A DNA stretch of 64,000 nt from Tanypteryx hageni (Eukaryota; Arthropoda; Insecta; Odonata; Petaluridae). The position numbers were made by a program, and so were the translations under genes. The stretch covers positions 64,785,401 to 64,849,400 of the forward strand of contig CM054118.1 of the NCBI GenBank assembly GCA_028673005.1, in the 5' to 3' direction. Shown here piece by piece: positions 52,851 to 64,000 of this stretch (within the stretch, counting starts at the first letter, position 1; every line of letters starts with the position of its first letter). The notes beneath the pieces were generated by a model. It was given only the letters and a program-made list of their open reading frames with translations, was not told the DNA's origin and ran no database searches.

Positions 52851-55800
52851 ACCTAAAACAATAAATTATCCATGTTCTGTTAGTGTGTTCAAGCAGTATG
52901 TATACTGCTCATATATTGTCAAAATATAAAATTGTTAAATGTTCTATAACTTGATGCAGAACTTAATTAATTTTATAAACAGTGAATGTTGCAATTGAAA
53001 TATATTTTATTTCGATCGATTTTCTGTCTGATTCCAGTTACATGCCTCAAGATTAGATAGTAGTTTGAATTTCACACAGTTTTTTTATCTGATTTTTTTT
53101 ATTTGCAACAATAAGAGACTCAACTCTTTGGGGTTGAAAGTTGGAAATATATTTTTTATATACATTATTGCTTGCTTTCCATGAAATTTTTGGAGAATTT
53201 ACAGCAGATGGCATCTCAAGTAAATCACTCACTGATGAAGTTAACTTAATATGTAAAATTTCAAAAACATAATCCTTCATAAAACAAAATGTAGTCAAAG
53301 AAGTATTCACTTGTTGGAAAATCTTTTATTTTCTTTAACCAAAAATACATTCACATATGTACTCTATATTACTTTTCATTAACAATCAACATGCCATCCT
53401 CAAAGCAAGCAATTGACTTCACCTAATTTCACACTTAAGAAATATGTTAGTGACCCAAATAGTATTACCTGCTTATTCAAAATATCTTTGGCACATATTT
53501 GTAATCCTAAGACTTCTTTGAAAGCCTTACTCATGTTGACAATTACAAGTCCATGTGCTAAAATGCACTTTGTTTTCATATGTTCCACACCTATTACGCT
53601 ATTCTGACATTAGAGAGATATGTGGAGGTTTTATCTTTGTACATTTTGAAGCAATTTCCCAAATGCAAAGAAAGTGCCCATAAATAACAAAAATGTGTGA
53701 ATTATTTTTATTTGTATGTGAGGCTTTCCCTAGATTTTAGTAAAGTCATTCTTGAGTTATTTTATGCTTAGACATCTATTTGCATCTTTTTTCTTTCCAA
53801 TGTCATCCTCCAAGAAGATACGCTTGTCCATATTTTTGCATTATTTTGGCTATATTTTCTGCTGCAGCCTTGAAGGGCATGTAGCTATTAATTTTCTTTA
53901 ATTCGACCATGTTTATGTCAATGTATGACCCTGATGCAGGTAGAACTCGGGCTATATTTTTTATGGTGACTGTTCCATCTCACATTTTAATAATGCTGCA
54001 TAGCCAACTGTTCATGGCACAATCTTTATTAACTTATACACTTGAAAATGTATCATGTGGCACCAATAACATAAGGTATGAGAGAGAATATTCAACTCTG
54101 TGTTTAATTCTTTTGATGTATATATAAGTGGATTATGGTGTCACAGATGAAGATGAATAACAGCTAATGAAAGTCAGATACTGAAATCAATTGTGCAATG
54201 GAAGACATTTTAAAACAAAAGCAGTTGATTCACCTATGCATAAATAGATGTCATCACCTTAATGTGTGAATATGGGACTTTGGTGTGAAAGAAATGAGAG
54301 AATAAAATCCAAGTTAAACTTCTACAGTTGCTGATGGAACCAGACTTGAAAAGAGAATAATTTCAAATTGCCTAAAGGATTTACATTTAATGAGGACCAT
54401 GAATGAATTGAATTATAAAATTAATATCTTGAAATGATAGAAAAGCAGAGAAAAATTGCATAAAGAAGCAAAACATGGACTAATTTGGAGATCACATTGG
54501 GAGACAAATGTTTGTGGTAGGGCTTGTCTTGGTTGCTTGTCATAGAATAGGAAAGGCATTTCTGTATAAACCTACATGTCTAGGCTGGGAATAATTTTGA
54601 AAGGAGAAAAAATATTCCCAACTTTACAGCTAATGCCTGTCTGCTTAGGATCTTATGATCAATTCGTTCTATCAATTTCTATGTCTAGACCTTATTTTCT
54701 GTGTTTAATATAGACAAAAATTTATATCTTTGATTTTGATGTCATTTATAGGATAAAATTGAAGACCGATTTTAGAAATATCTAGTATAAAATAGGGCAC
54801 ATGATGATTGTAGCTTATGCTTTTTATCTCAATCATGCCTCCATGACTTTCTGATGCAATTAATGACTTTGCTGTTCACACAGTATAGGGAATATATGTA
54901 CACATTACCATTTAAGTGTTTTTCAATAATGAAGCACAATCTCTTTTGTCATTTATATAAAAAAGTTCAGTGTGGGATCATTGTTATCAGACTTAGACAC
55001 AAACTGCCATCACCACTGAGATAAACACTGCTCCATAAACTCGTGATCCTAAAAACATTAAGTCCAGTATTATATTTTTAAAAATTAATATGGATTTTCA
55101 CCAAGTGATAGTTCATTCATTTAAGAAGCTAATTAGTTATATTTTCAATGTTATAAATTCAATTATTAAACTATTTATTTTATTATATAAGTATACGAAT
55201 GATGAATGGGAATTTTAATTCTAAATCAGCATGTTGTGTTACTGAAGATACATATTGGTGTTTTTTACCATAATAAAGAGGAATATTGCCAATACATGTC
55301 TTTTCTGATACATGACAGTTTATATTTATCTTTATCAAAATATAACAGCAAATAGATGAGATATTTGTAGCATATTTCTATTTGGTAAAGGATTTTATAC
55401 ATGACAAGATTATTCATATGACAATAAGTAGGTACATAAACTGTTTTAAGCATTTTACTTCTAATTATGAGTTGTAATATAAATATGTAAATTCATCTCG
55501 CATACGCAGATATATTTTCACATAAATAATTGAAATATGAAAAGGGACACTGTCTTAAATTAGATATTGAAAAATCAAAAATTAAATTTAAAATGATTTA
55601 TTAAGTGATGTGTTTGTAAAGGAACAATAAATGAGAGCATTATGAACTTAGCAAGCAAGGAAATGAATGCAACATATCACAGTCGTCAGTTGTGGAAATG
55701 GGAAGACGGAATGCAATTTATTGCAACAGGAAATGCTTCAGTATAGCTAGCGCTTTTCTCAAACCTTAGTCATTTATGCATTAAAAGGGCAGAAATATGC

Positions 55801-56070
55801 ACAAAACATAGTGTGCTAAATTATATAAAGCTTTGTAGTTTTCAATATTTTACACTATGTTCAATAATTTTATAAAACAGTTGCTGTTGTTGTTTAAGAC
55901 CATTTTGTGATGGACATGTCTCTTACTGCAATATGCATCACCATCATGATTATTTTGCGCAAACTTTTAAGTCATTTATGATGAGAAAATGTCATTTAAC
56001 CTATAAGACAATCCTATGGAAGATAATTATTTACAATTTGGCTCATCCTCTAGTCATCCAAAGGGAAATT
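52851..56070. other. 3.2 kb without a recognised gene
   Basis: AT-rich; short frames only (for example 53053-53310 -, 53909-54127 +), with no domain, no RNA gene and no repeat recognised. Confidence 0.45.
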
Positions 56071-57679
56071 TAAGAGTGGTTCAAATGAGAGCAGCTAAAT
56101 TGAACAATTCTCTAATTTTAAATTAACTTAATGTGCTTTACATAGGGAAGTTATTTTGCTTTAGTTGGCACCCCTGAGTGTATCTGCCATATGGTTACTC
56201 AGAGGATAATTTAAAATATTGACGGTTCAAAATTGCTGCATGTCTGGGAAGTTGCATGAAAAGTGAGTTGAGAGTAGCCATCAATTTTTTTAATGCGGGA
56301 ATTAGACATAGTGAAATATATCACAGGATGGTTAACATGTACGATGAGAAATTCGTGGCACAAAGGAGAGTGTATGAATTGATCGAAAAGGTTTAAAATG
56401 GAGTCTATGATCTTGAAGATCCTTTTCAGCCTGACAAGGCCAACTGCATAGTCATGCCTGACAACATATCTGTTATTGAAAGACAAATTGGAGAAAATCG
56501 GAACATAAAGCTGAAGGAATTGATTTCGATGTGAAGATCGAATCTGATCTCCATGACAAGTTGGGATTCGGTTAAAAGTGTGTATAGAGGAAGCAAAACC
56601 GACAAATTGATGCATTCTCTGTGTAGCTGGCTCGATTCGAAGATGAATGAGTAGATTTGCTAGGCCGTACAGAGACTGGATGGTGAGTCGTGCTTGCATT
56701 AATTTCTGCCTGAAAATAATCGAGCCCGTTAAGGGTGACGTCATTCCATCTCACCAGAGTCTAGGAAATCCGAAGCCAAACCGTCGACGGAAAAGGTAAT
56801 GTCAACCGTGTTTTGGAATGAAAATGGGATTATTTTGGAGATTTATATGAAGAAGGGGAAAACCAACAAGAGCGCTTCGTACTGCGACACGCGTGAGGGA
56901 TAATTGAAGCCTGCAATTCAGGCCAATCGTCGAGGATTGACATCAAAACGGGTTTGTTTACAGCAAGCAGCTCCCAGGAAACTCGACCGAGTCGGCTAGG
57001 AAAATCGCTCGGTGCTAAGAGCGCGCGCGGGGGCTCATACAGGTAATTTTTTTAAAATAGTAAGCAGAGCAGTCGCCCAGGGCCCCGCGCCTATGAGGGC
57101 CCCGCGGGTCTTAGAGACAGCTCTGTAATTAAATGAGAAATTTGATTTGTATAAATAGGGAGCCCCGCGGTAACCCTCTCGCCCGAGGACCCGCGGGTCT
57201 TAGAGACGGCTCTGATAGCAAGTTTCAATAAGTAAATAAACATTTCTGAATATAGCAGTGTTCGATATTTTTTCCGATTTTTTAAAATGTATGTACTTGA
57301 TAAGTACGAAAACATTTTTAGAGAACGCGAGGCTTTGTGCAGTCGCACCGTTGGCACCGCTATTAAAGATCTGCATTTTGAAGTGGTGCCATATGCCCCT
57401 TGGCTCCAAGTGACTATCGTCTTTTTAGATCACTCAAAGAGGCATTAAGTGGAAAGCAATTTCACTCGGATAACGAGGTACGAACAACGGTGCATGAATG
57501 GCTCGGAAAGCAACCAAAGAAATTCTACTGCGACAAAATACAGGCATTAGTTTCATGGTGGAAGAAGGGTACCGAAACAGCAGGATATTAAGTTGAAAAG
57601 TGAAGAAGTCGCATAACCTAGGTTTTCTCAAATATTTTTTCTTTAAATTTCGTTTTTTATCATTTGAACCACCCTCTTA
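56071..57679 (+). pseudogene. Decayed mariner transposon and transposase
   Basis: Inverted ends AAGAGTGGTTCAAATGA (56073-56088) and TCATTTGAACCACCCTCTT (57660-57678) next to TA. Transposase pieces on the + strand, in shifting frames: VKSVYRGSKTDKLMHSLCS near 56570-56630, STVFWNENGIILEIYMKKGK near 56810-56870, DLHFEVVPYAPW near 57370, then MAPSDYRLFRSLKEAL to HEWLGKQPKKFYCDKIQALV at 57400-57591 (the usual LAPSDYHLF..WL..QPK..F C-terminus). Many stops, and a GC-rich insertion at about 57050-57340. Inactive. Subfamily not assigned. Confidence 0.82.
57050..57340. repeat. GC-rich insertion within the mariner fossil
   Basis: Starts with a GGGCCCCGCGCC block and contains the direct repeat CCGCGGGTCTTAGAGAC at about 57101 and 57191. 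Reminiscent of GGCCCCGCG-rich hAT-type ends, but borders are unclear. It breaks the mariner coding part just before the C-terminal block. Confidence 0.4.
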
Positions 57680-59320
57680 GCAACTATTTAAATTTGAAGC
57701 GTCCCAAAAAACAAATTCTCATCAACTTATGTCCTCATGACTCTTAAGAGTAGCTCGAAGATGGCCGATACGAGATCATATAGAAATCCCTCAATAAGGA
57801 AATTGTAACTCGCTGTTAGTCCACTCTCGGCGACACCATCTTCATGGTTTAGAGTTGCGTTGCAGCATTAAGTTCGAGGGCTACGCAAACAAAGTTAATT
57901 TTTCACTTTTCATTTTTGTTCAAGCATGCATAAAACCTTTGAGCTTGTTTGGTCTAAGAGATAAAACACAATTTTGACCTGCTAAAATTCGGTAACGTGC
58001 GATTTGATACGCAAGTAAAAATAGACTTCCGAGAAGCAAGGCCGCATGATTGACACGTCCTTTTAAAAATAGATCGTCTCACTTAATTCGTTGTCAAGAC
58101 ATTTCGGACGTCATCACCTAAGACATCCTAATATGGACACTGGGACCAACTGTACAAAAAACAGTCCTCTGCTATTCTACAAAGAATGTTTGCGGTAGGG
58201 CGTCTGTTAGGGGGAATTCCATTGCCTCCCATGCCCAATTGACCGCCACCAAGTCTTTAAATCGAAGCGATCCACGACCGCTAAACACAGTTGAGAGAAT
58301 CATAAAGAAGACTGCTCGACTCGGTAACTAGCAGACCTTTGATGCCTCCTTTTGCCGTTGGGTTCGCGTCCCTCACTCGGTTTCGCTTTGATTGCCGCTT
58401 TACGAACCGGTTTCAACATCCTGAGGAGCGCTTCTGATATTCTTTCTCTTTCCCGCGGGAAGAGTTAGGAGATGTATTCACTAGAAGTAGAGCGTGAGTT
58501 CTCGAGACATCTGCTGGTCGCCCTGCGGAAAGATCGAACAGATTAGCGAATGCTGTTTGCAAGGTATTGTAAAAAAGCAAAAATGTCTTATTAGATCAAA
58601 TAATAGTAAGGGTTCCTTTAGAAAGATTAATTTTAAATCGTTTTAAGGTAGCAGTTGCACAAAATAATAGGATAAATACCGAGTCGTAATTACGGTTTGG
58701 CGAAGGTTGCATTTGCTATAAGCGCAGCTCGCAGAGGGCGCATCATGACTCCCGCTCACATGCGAAAGGACAGTTTTCGTTTAAAAATTATATAGTTGAT
58801 GCTCAAATATCACAATTGTTTTACTAGAATGAAATTATTCTTAATTACAATTGAGCAAAAAATAATATTTAAGAAAACCTTTATTTTAGGCCTCTTCTCA
58901 TGCCCAGGTACCGAATCTTCCAGCAGTTACAATGGCTAAATAGCATTAGACGCGCTATGTAATAGGTATTCGTATTTTTATGAGAAAAATGTGGATATAT
59001 TTAAATGATGAAGTAGAAGTTTTTAAATAGTACCAGTAGATGACATTTGAGTTGTGTGGATGTTCCATACACGTTATCTGCAGAATGATTCATGAAAAGT
59101 ATTTACATTTTTTGTACGGGTAAATAAAAGCTGTTCGGTGTTAAAAGCAAGAATACTCTTGATGTTGAAACAAAATTCCATATCAGTCGACTAAACCTAA
59201 CTTGATATTTGGACACTTTTTCGTTTATTCCGAATTCTTATCTTGGCGGTTTTATGTGCTGTTTGGCTTGGAGAAAAAGGAGTCTATTTTTATTCGTTCG
59301 CAATTCGTTGGTATCCGCTC
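57680..59320. other. No recognised gene
   Basis: Moderate G+C in parts (58300-58560). No coding, RNA or repeat signature recognised. Confidence 0.4.
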
Positions 59321-59560
59321 ACCCCGTTTGAGGCAAGGTCGTCTTCCCAGCTCAGCTTTTTCACCCTCCTGGGGATGGAGCCTCGCGGCCAACCGACTGG
59401 CCGAGGGCCTTCCAAGGAACCGATGGGTGCACCTCCTGCGGCCCTAGGACCCAGGAGCGGGGGGTGAGCTTGCGGGGAGGGGGGTGGTGGGGCGGGTGCC
59501 ACCCTCTTAACCGATGGCCCCGGGGGGTGACTCCCTTGGTACGGTTGACGACTGCCAGGC
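59321..59560. other. GC-rich patch of unknown nature
   Basis: About 240 bp of very GC-rich sequence (CTCGCGGCCAACCGACTGG, GGAGCGGGGGGTGAG, GGCCCCGGGGGGTGAC) in AT-rich DNA. Open in several frames on both strands because of its composition. No rRNA helix or protein family recognised. Confidence 0.45.
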
Positions 59561-60191
59561 TCTGCGAAACAGAATTAAGCATTAGGTCGAAAACGAAGAT
59601 TCCATTTGGTAGATGGGAAATGTTTATTTATAAAACAAAAAGTGAAACTAGTGTAATCGTCGCTGAGGTTAAATACTCACTAAGCGTGGCCACACTCGAA
59701 TTCCCTTCGGTTCGATGCCTCGCCTTCACCGGGAAAGGTGAATACATGTATCATTACGAAAATGAATCAAAACAAATTTATATTCTATATATCAGGTTGC
59801 GGATGACCTCGATGAGGAGAACGAATCTCATTCCATAATCTCTCTCTCATAAAAAGTTATAAATGATGATTATGTAGCTGAAAATATTCATTACTACCAT
59901 AGCCTTTTAATTACATGACCCGTGCATCCATTCATCCACTTTCTCCACTTCTCTTCATCCACTTTCTCCACTTCTCTTCATCCACTTAGTCAAGTCTTTA
60001 TTCTAAGTGGCACAATTAGATAAACTTCATTTAATGTGAATAAAATCATTCGGCTCCAAAGGAATGGATCTATACGAGGGTATCAATAATGATGCTGTTA
60101 TGTTAGTCGATTAAAAACTCTCCTTGTTAAAATCTATTTCAGGAATTTTCCTCCAAAATGAGGCGTGCGAGAAACTACAATGCAATAAATG
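59561..60191. other. No recognised gene
   Basis: Contains a direct duplication TCCACTTTCTCCACTTCTCT at about 59937 and 59959. Otherwise unremarkable. Confidence 0.45.
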
Positions 60192-60199
60192 CAGTAAAT

Positions 60200-60515
60200 C
60201 AGGGGTGGGCAAACTAACTTTTTACGTGGCGGGCCGCATTAACAGTTGCAGCTTCTTAGGTGTGCTGCATTAACAGATGAAAATGCTTCGGCGGGCCATG
60301 TTAGGATTCACATCGGAGGTTATTTGAGATAATACGAAGGATTCTATTAGTGAAAATCATTAATTAATAACATATTAGCCCCATAACATCACTGGAAAAG
60401 GTTTTCCGGCCATAATTTTAAGCAAAATTTATGAAATTATCTGTATTTTATGTTACGGTTCGCTTTCATAATGGCATCTCGGGCCTAACGTGGGAACGTC
60501 GTTTGTCCACCCCTG
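60200..60515. mobile_element. hAT-type MITE with perfect 8-bp target duplication
   Basis: Ends CAGGGGTGGGCAAAC and GTTTGTCCACCCCTG (one mismatch), flanked by CAGTAAAT at 60192-60199 and 60516-60523. Interior GGCGGGCCGCATT and GCGGGCCATG blocks as in other hAT MITEs. 316 bp, non-coding. Confidence 0.92.
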
Positions 60516-60582
60516 CAGTAAATCATCTATTATTCGCATTGATTGGGGGCGGATCTCCTTCGGATTATCGGTTTGTTACGAT

Positions 60583-61542
60583 AATTCGACAATAATGGCA
60601 TTGAATGTGGGTGTGTCTGTGGCAGTCGTAACTCTTCAGAAAATAAACGTAGGAGCTTCAAAATTTGTCAGCAGCTTCAGGCTGATCATGAGAGCTGCAG
60701 CGCCAAAAATAATTCAAATCGGCCCAGAGGGGATGGCCGGTTCAAATTTCGGTTTTTAAAAAGAAATCTCAGCAACCAGTAGACCGATTTTGATGAATTC
60801 TCCACCAAAATATTTTCGAGCCGAAAATGGACAAAATCGGTAATCATGGTTAAAAGGTCCAAGGGCGGTCCAAATTTCGTTTTTTTTTATGTCTCGGCAA
60901 CGAATTGACCGATTTCGATGAAACCTTCATTATTATCAACGTTTTGGTGAGATACATTTTCGAGCTGGAAATAAAAGGCGTGAACGAGTTTTGCTTTTTC
61001 TCAACCGTCTAGCGTTAATTAGAATTTCATCCATTTTTCATAATTTTATTTATAAGTTCCGAATATTCTGAATAGATCTTCCAGATTATCTCCGGAACTA
61101 TTATGCAGCTTCAGGTTGTTCATGAGAGTTGCGGTGCCAAATATAATTTAAATCGGTTCACGGGGTCGAGGGGTCCCCATGGAACGGTCGGTCCAAATTT
61201 AGGTTTTTTAAAAGATATAAAGATATCTCAGCAACCAATTGACCGATTTTGATGAAACTTCCACCAATATCAATGTTGAACCAAGAAATGTTGAGGCTTA
61301 AAACTTGGTACACATAATAAAGAGACGCTGAGGATATGCGCCTCGGTGCCAGAACTTTGATTTCTTGGGAGGGAGGGAGGTATCAAATCTGAGCCCATAT
61401 TTAATTTGTTCATACCAATTAAAGGCCAATATTGGTCACTTATCTTGAGAATACCTTGAGTGTGAATGAAAATATTAACGAGTGATATGCGTATGAAAAA
61501 TTCGAAACTCTAAACCCGGGGCAAAGCTCGGTTATTATCTAG
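60583..61542 (+). mobile_element. Helitron-like element related to H1 (H3)
   Basis: Shares with H1 the 5' part GTGTCTGTGGCAGTC, AGAAAATAAACGTAGGAGC, AAAATTTGTCAGCAGC and the AGACCGATTTTGATGAA word, here in about three spaced copies. The 3' end is CTAG at 61539-61542, followed by T, with a CCGGGGCAAAGCTCGG hairpin 7 nt upstream. The 5' border is worn (start uncertain by tens of bases). It lacks the 147-bp array of H1. Confidence 0.65.
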
Positions 61543-63639
61543 TAACAAATATAGTAGGTGTCCGCATATTATTGATTGTATTTTTGAATTTGTGAATAGG
61601 CATTCAGTATTTTAATACATTGAATAAAAGTTAACTAGTTTGTATAATGTTAATCAAAGTAACGACTGTAGCATGCACTAAACTTGATCGGGATTTCATT
61701 CCTTCCTACATCTCGAGATCGTTATGGTGGAACGACGTTCGGGTTATTGGATTTCTGATGATCGACGCCCCCCTGCGTTGCAGATTAAGACGAATCAAAC
61801 GATTTATTCTCCTTTTCTTACCCTTGCCTCTTTCTCCGTCTCCGTCCATTTCGCCCCTCTTCTGCCCTCCTCCACCCCTTCCCTTTTCCATTTCCTTCCC
61901 GTTGGCTCGAGGGATGTTGCTGCCCTTCCTCCATTTCCTGTAAACAAAGTATCATTCGCTAAAATTGGAAAATATGGTGATAGTGAGAGGGAAGAGACAC
62001 GTTTGATCGGTTTATGATAGAGAGAAGTAATGCTGAGGGGGGAAAACAGGAACGTGTTAGCAAGGGGAATGGGTTATTTTATCGCGGAATGATGTAGAAA
62101 TAAGATTATTTTAATGGAGGTTTGGAATGAAGACGTTGTGAGGGAAGAAACACTCGGCCCATGATTATGAGACTGCGGAATGGAGGGGATTTAGAATGTA
62201 AAACAAACATCAGAGACTTAATTTTTTTGTCTTGCGTATTGTAGGTTATAGTCTACTTGACCTTTATTCTCCCCGTACCCAGAAATAATAAACATTTGCG
62301 TGTAACAGAGCGTGACAATCACGAGCAAATCTCGCAAGAATCTCAGAAAATTTTCTTCAGCGAAAGCACACTATAAAGAAAGTAATTTATTTATCATCTT
62401 CATCGCATTCGCTTACGCAGACCTGATTCCAAAGCTAACATCTCTTGCGCTGCGTCCGAATTTCCCTATTCTTATTTGGATTCATGGCCGCCTCGTAGCC
62501 TGTTTACGTAGCTATGTTCCTTAATTACTCCAAAAAATAAATCGCAGAATATATATATATATTTAGGACCGTGACAGTAGTTTCCCAATTCCGCCGACGT
62601 TTGCACACATGGCCTCCCTTCACAAACATTCCTCCCACGCCGTCTGCACTCTTCTTGAACTCGCCTTGTTCGCTTCATATATATTCCACTAAAGGAAAAC
62701 GGACAGTTAAATGCGAGCAAAAACTCGAGAACAAGAATTTGAGAGTTGAGTCCCACATTGAGATAAGGGCGGGAGCGGGAGATAATTAATCACATAGGAA
62801 ATTACCCGAATATTGTACGGTAATGAAGATAAAACCAGGGTCGTTTGTAGAAGGGTCCAGAAAGAATCGATCTGTATGTAGCCTCCTTTATGTTAACAAA
62901 CAAAGTAAACCATTAAGACATTTATTGGCGTGATGTAGAAGCGCGTGGCCCTGGGCACAACCAACAATAACTAAATCTTGGTCGTGTTAATAAACGAAGT
63001 GAATGAGGCGTGATAGAGGATAGATAAGTACAATACAGGATATTCTCGATTTACGTCGTTCCCGGGAAATGCGACGCAAAGTGAAAGAGCGTATACCGAA
63101 ACCGGATTTTCCGTGAGCATAATAATTCAGATACACATATCGCTCATGGGCAAGGAAAGTGACACAAGTCAAGACAGAATTTTATCAGGAGAGCGTTTTG
63201 AAAGTTGATTAAAAAAACGAATGGAATCACTATAGGAAAGATAATCAGATTATTGACGCTGGGTTTTTTCTACGTGTTACCACCTTCCGTAGCAACCACC
63301 AATCTCGTATTCAAAGTGGATACCAACCCCTTCAGCCCCTTTTTGAATTGTGACTCTTTTTTCGCACGCGCTGATTTAATTTTTTGAATCATGACACATC
63401 AACAAATTGGACTGTTTTGGTACGTCATTTATTGTAATTACAAAAATAACTTTATATATATATAACCACTAAAAAGTTATCAGTAATTCTTAACACAATG
63501 TTTCCAATTTACAGATTTTTTAAATTCAAAATGAAGTAGATAGTTATAATAATTAGATCAACAAATATTCTATGAATTTAGCATAGAATTTTGGAATGTG
63601 GTTATTTTTAAGCAAATCTAACAAATCTTTTTTTCCTGT
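61543..63639. other. 2.1 kb without a recognised gene
   Basis: Has a CT-rich stretch at 61800-61900 and a short (TA)n near 62550. Frames of up to 98 codons have no recognised domain. Confidence 0.4.
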
Positions 63640-64000
63640 CTAGCAAACCGAGTTTCTTAGAATAAGCGGGTTGTAAATCAATAGCGACAGAGTATTTAAA
63701 TACTGTTTTGCTTCTAGTACTAGTAGTAGGTTTTGAATTAATTTCTTTGTAGTTTTCCTTGCTGTATGATGTTTTATAAAATACTGTAATAGGGTGGTTT
63801 TTTCAACTCTTAGAATTTTAATGTCATTGAGTTTTACTGCCTCGTAGTCAACATTTTTGGAGAAATTTATTCCCATTCGTGAAGCTAAATTTTTGAAGTC
63901 TGTAATATCTTCGTGGCACAATTCGTGCGCTTTATACGGCTCGCCTGTTATTTTAGCCGACCTAATCAGAGCTATATATTGGTCGAGTACATAGACTGGA
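63640..64000 (-). CDS. Unrecognised partial frame running off the right edge
   Basis: The minus strand is open from the window edge to a stop near 63640, reading VYVLDQYIALIRSAKITGEP, then HELCHEDITDFKNLASRMGI, DYEAVKLNDIKILRVEK and further. Composition and helix-like spacing look protein-like rather than random, and the frame continues upstream past the internal Met at 63921. I do not recognise the family. The VYVLDQY..LIRSAK opening reminds me of uncharacterised transposon-linked proteins, but that is an impression only. Could be the last exon or the 3' part of a transposon gene. Confidence 0.45.
   Translation of the reverse strand, partial: PVYVLDQYIALIRSAKITGEPYKAHELCHEDITDFKNLASRMGINFSKNVDYEAVKLNDIKILRVEKTTLLQYFIKHHTARKTTKKLIQNLLLVLEAKQYLNTLSLLIYNPLILRNSVC

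Noticed and set aside
1..64000. CRISPR arrays, rRNA genes, operons, bacterial-type promoters
   Set aside because: No spaced identical repeats or rRNA core sequences; spliced gene and transposon types show a eukaryotic chromosome.

Overview
This window looks like animal nuclear DNA, most likely from an arthropod with a repeat-rich genome. It is AT-rich and gene-poor, has long introns with GT-AG splice sites, and is dominated by decayed eukaryotic transposable elements (RTE-type LINEs, Helitrons, hAT, piggyBac-like and mariner/Tigger elements). The exact lineage cannot be read from the sequence; an insect with a moderately large genome fits best. No bacterial, organellar or viral gene was recognised.

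One host gene is clear. A seven-exon orthologue of COMMD4 (a subunit of the Commander/CCC endosomal-recycling complex) lies on the + strand at 29992-48065. Its exons join in phase to give about 210 residues, against about 200 in the vertebrate protein. The first coding exon carries only the ATG. Introns are up to 7.5 kb and are loaded with repeats. I found no second intact host gene.

Layout. 1-7060: a piggyBac-like MITE at the left edge, then interspersed repeats called here family B (2845-3570; minus-strand copy near 6295-7060) and family A (3805-5620), the latter split by a Helitron (4245-5562). 7060-10800: no recognised gene. 10821-12905: a 5'-truncated RTE-type LINE with a long open reverse-transcriptase frame. 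13-16.5 kb: pyrimidine-rich tracts and a hAT MITE. 17.2-21.3 kb: more family B, a local repeat (family D), and a minus-strand family A copy holding a hAT MITE. 22-23.2 kb: an RTE 3' fragment and a near-perfect foldback. 24.5-29 kb: two more family A copies, one split by a minus-strand Helitron. 30-48 kb: COMMD4 and its introns, which contain a broken Tigger-like transposase, hAT fragments and a tRNA-like palindrome. 48-64 kb: a third RTE copy, an (AT)n microsatellite, two family B copies, a decayed mariner, a hAT MITE with an exact 8-bp target duplication, a third Helitron-like copy, and an unrecognised partial frame running off the right edge.

The strongest non-routine observations are: (i) a hairpin next to the tail of three RTE copies, with covariation in the stem and UNCG loops in two copies, each followed by a (ATG)n tail; (ii) two Helitrons inserted exactly between A and T, each checkable against empty sites in sister copies of family A inside this window; (iii) a 145-148 bp tandem array inside the first Helitron; (iv) an RFX X-box-like palindrome kept in several family A copies; and (v) head-to-head tRNA-like units forming a 0.2-kb palindrome. 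I did not see an unmistakable new multigene system. The novelty here is in mobile-element biology.
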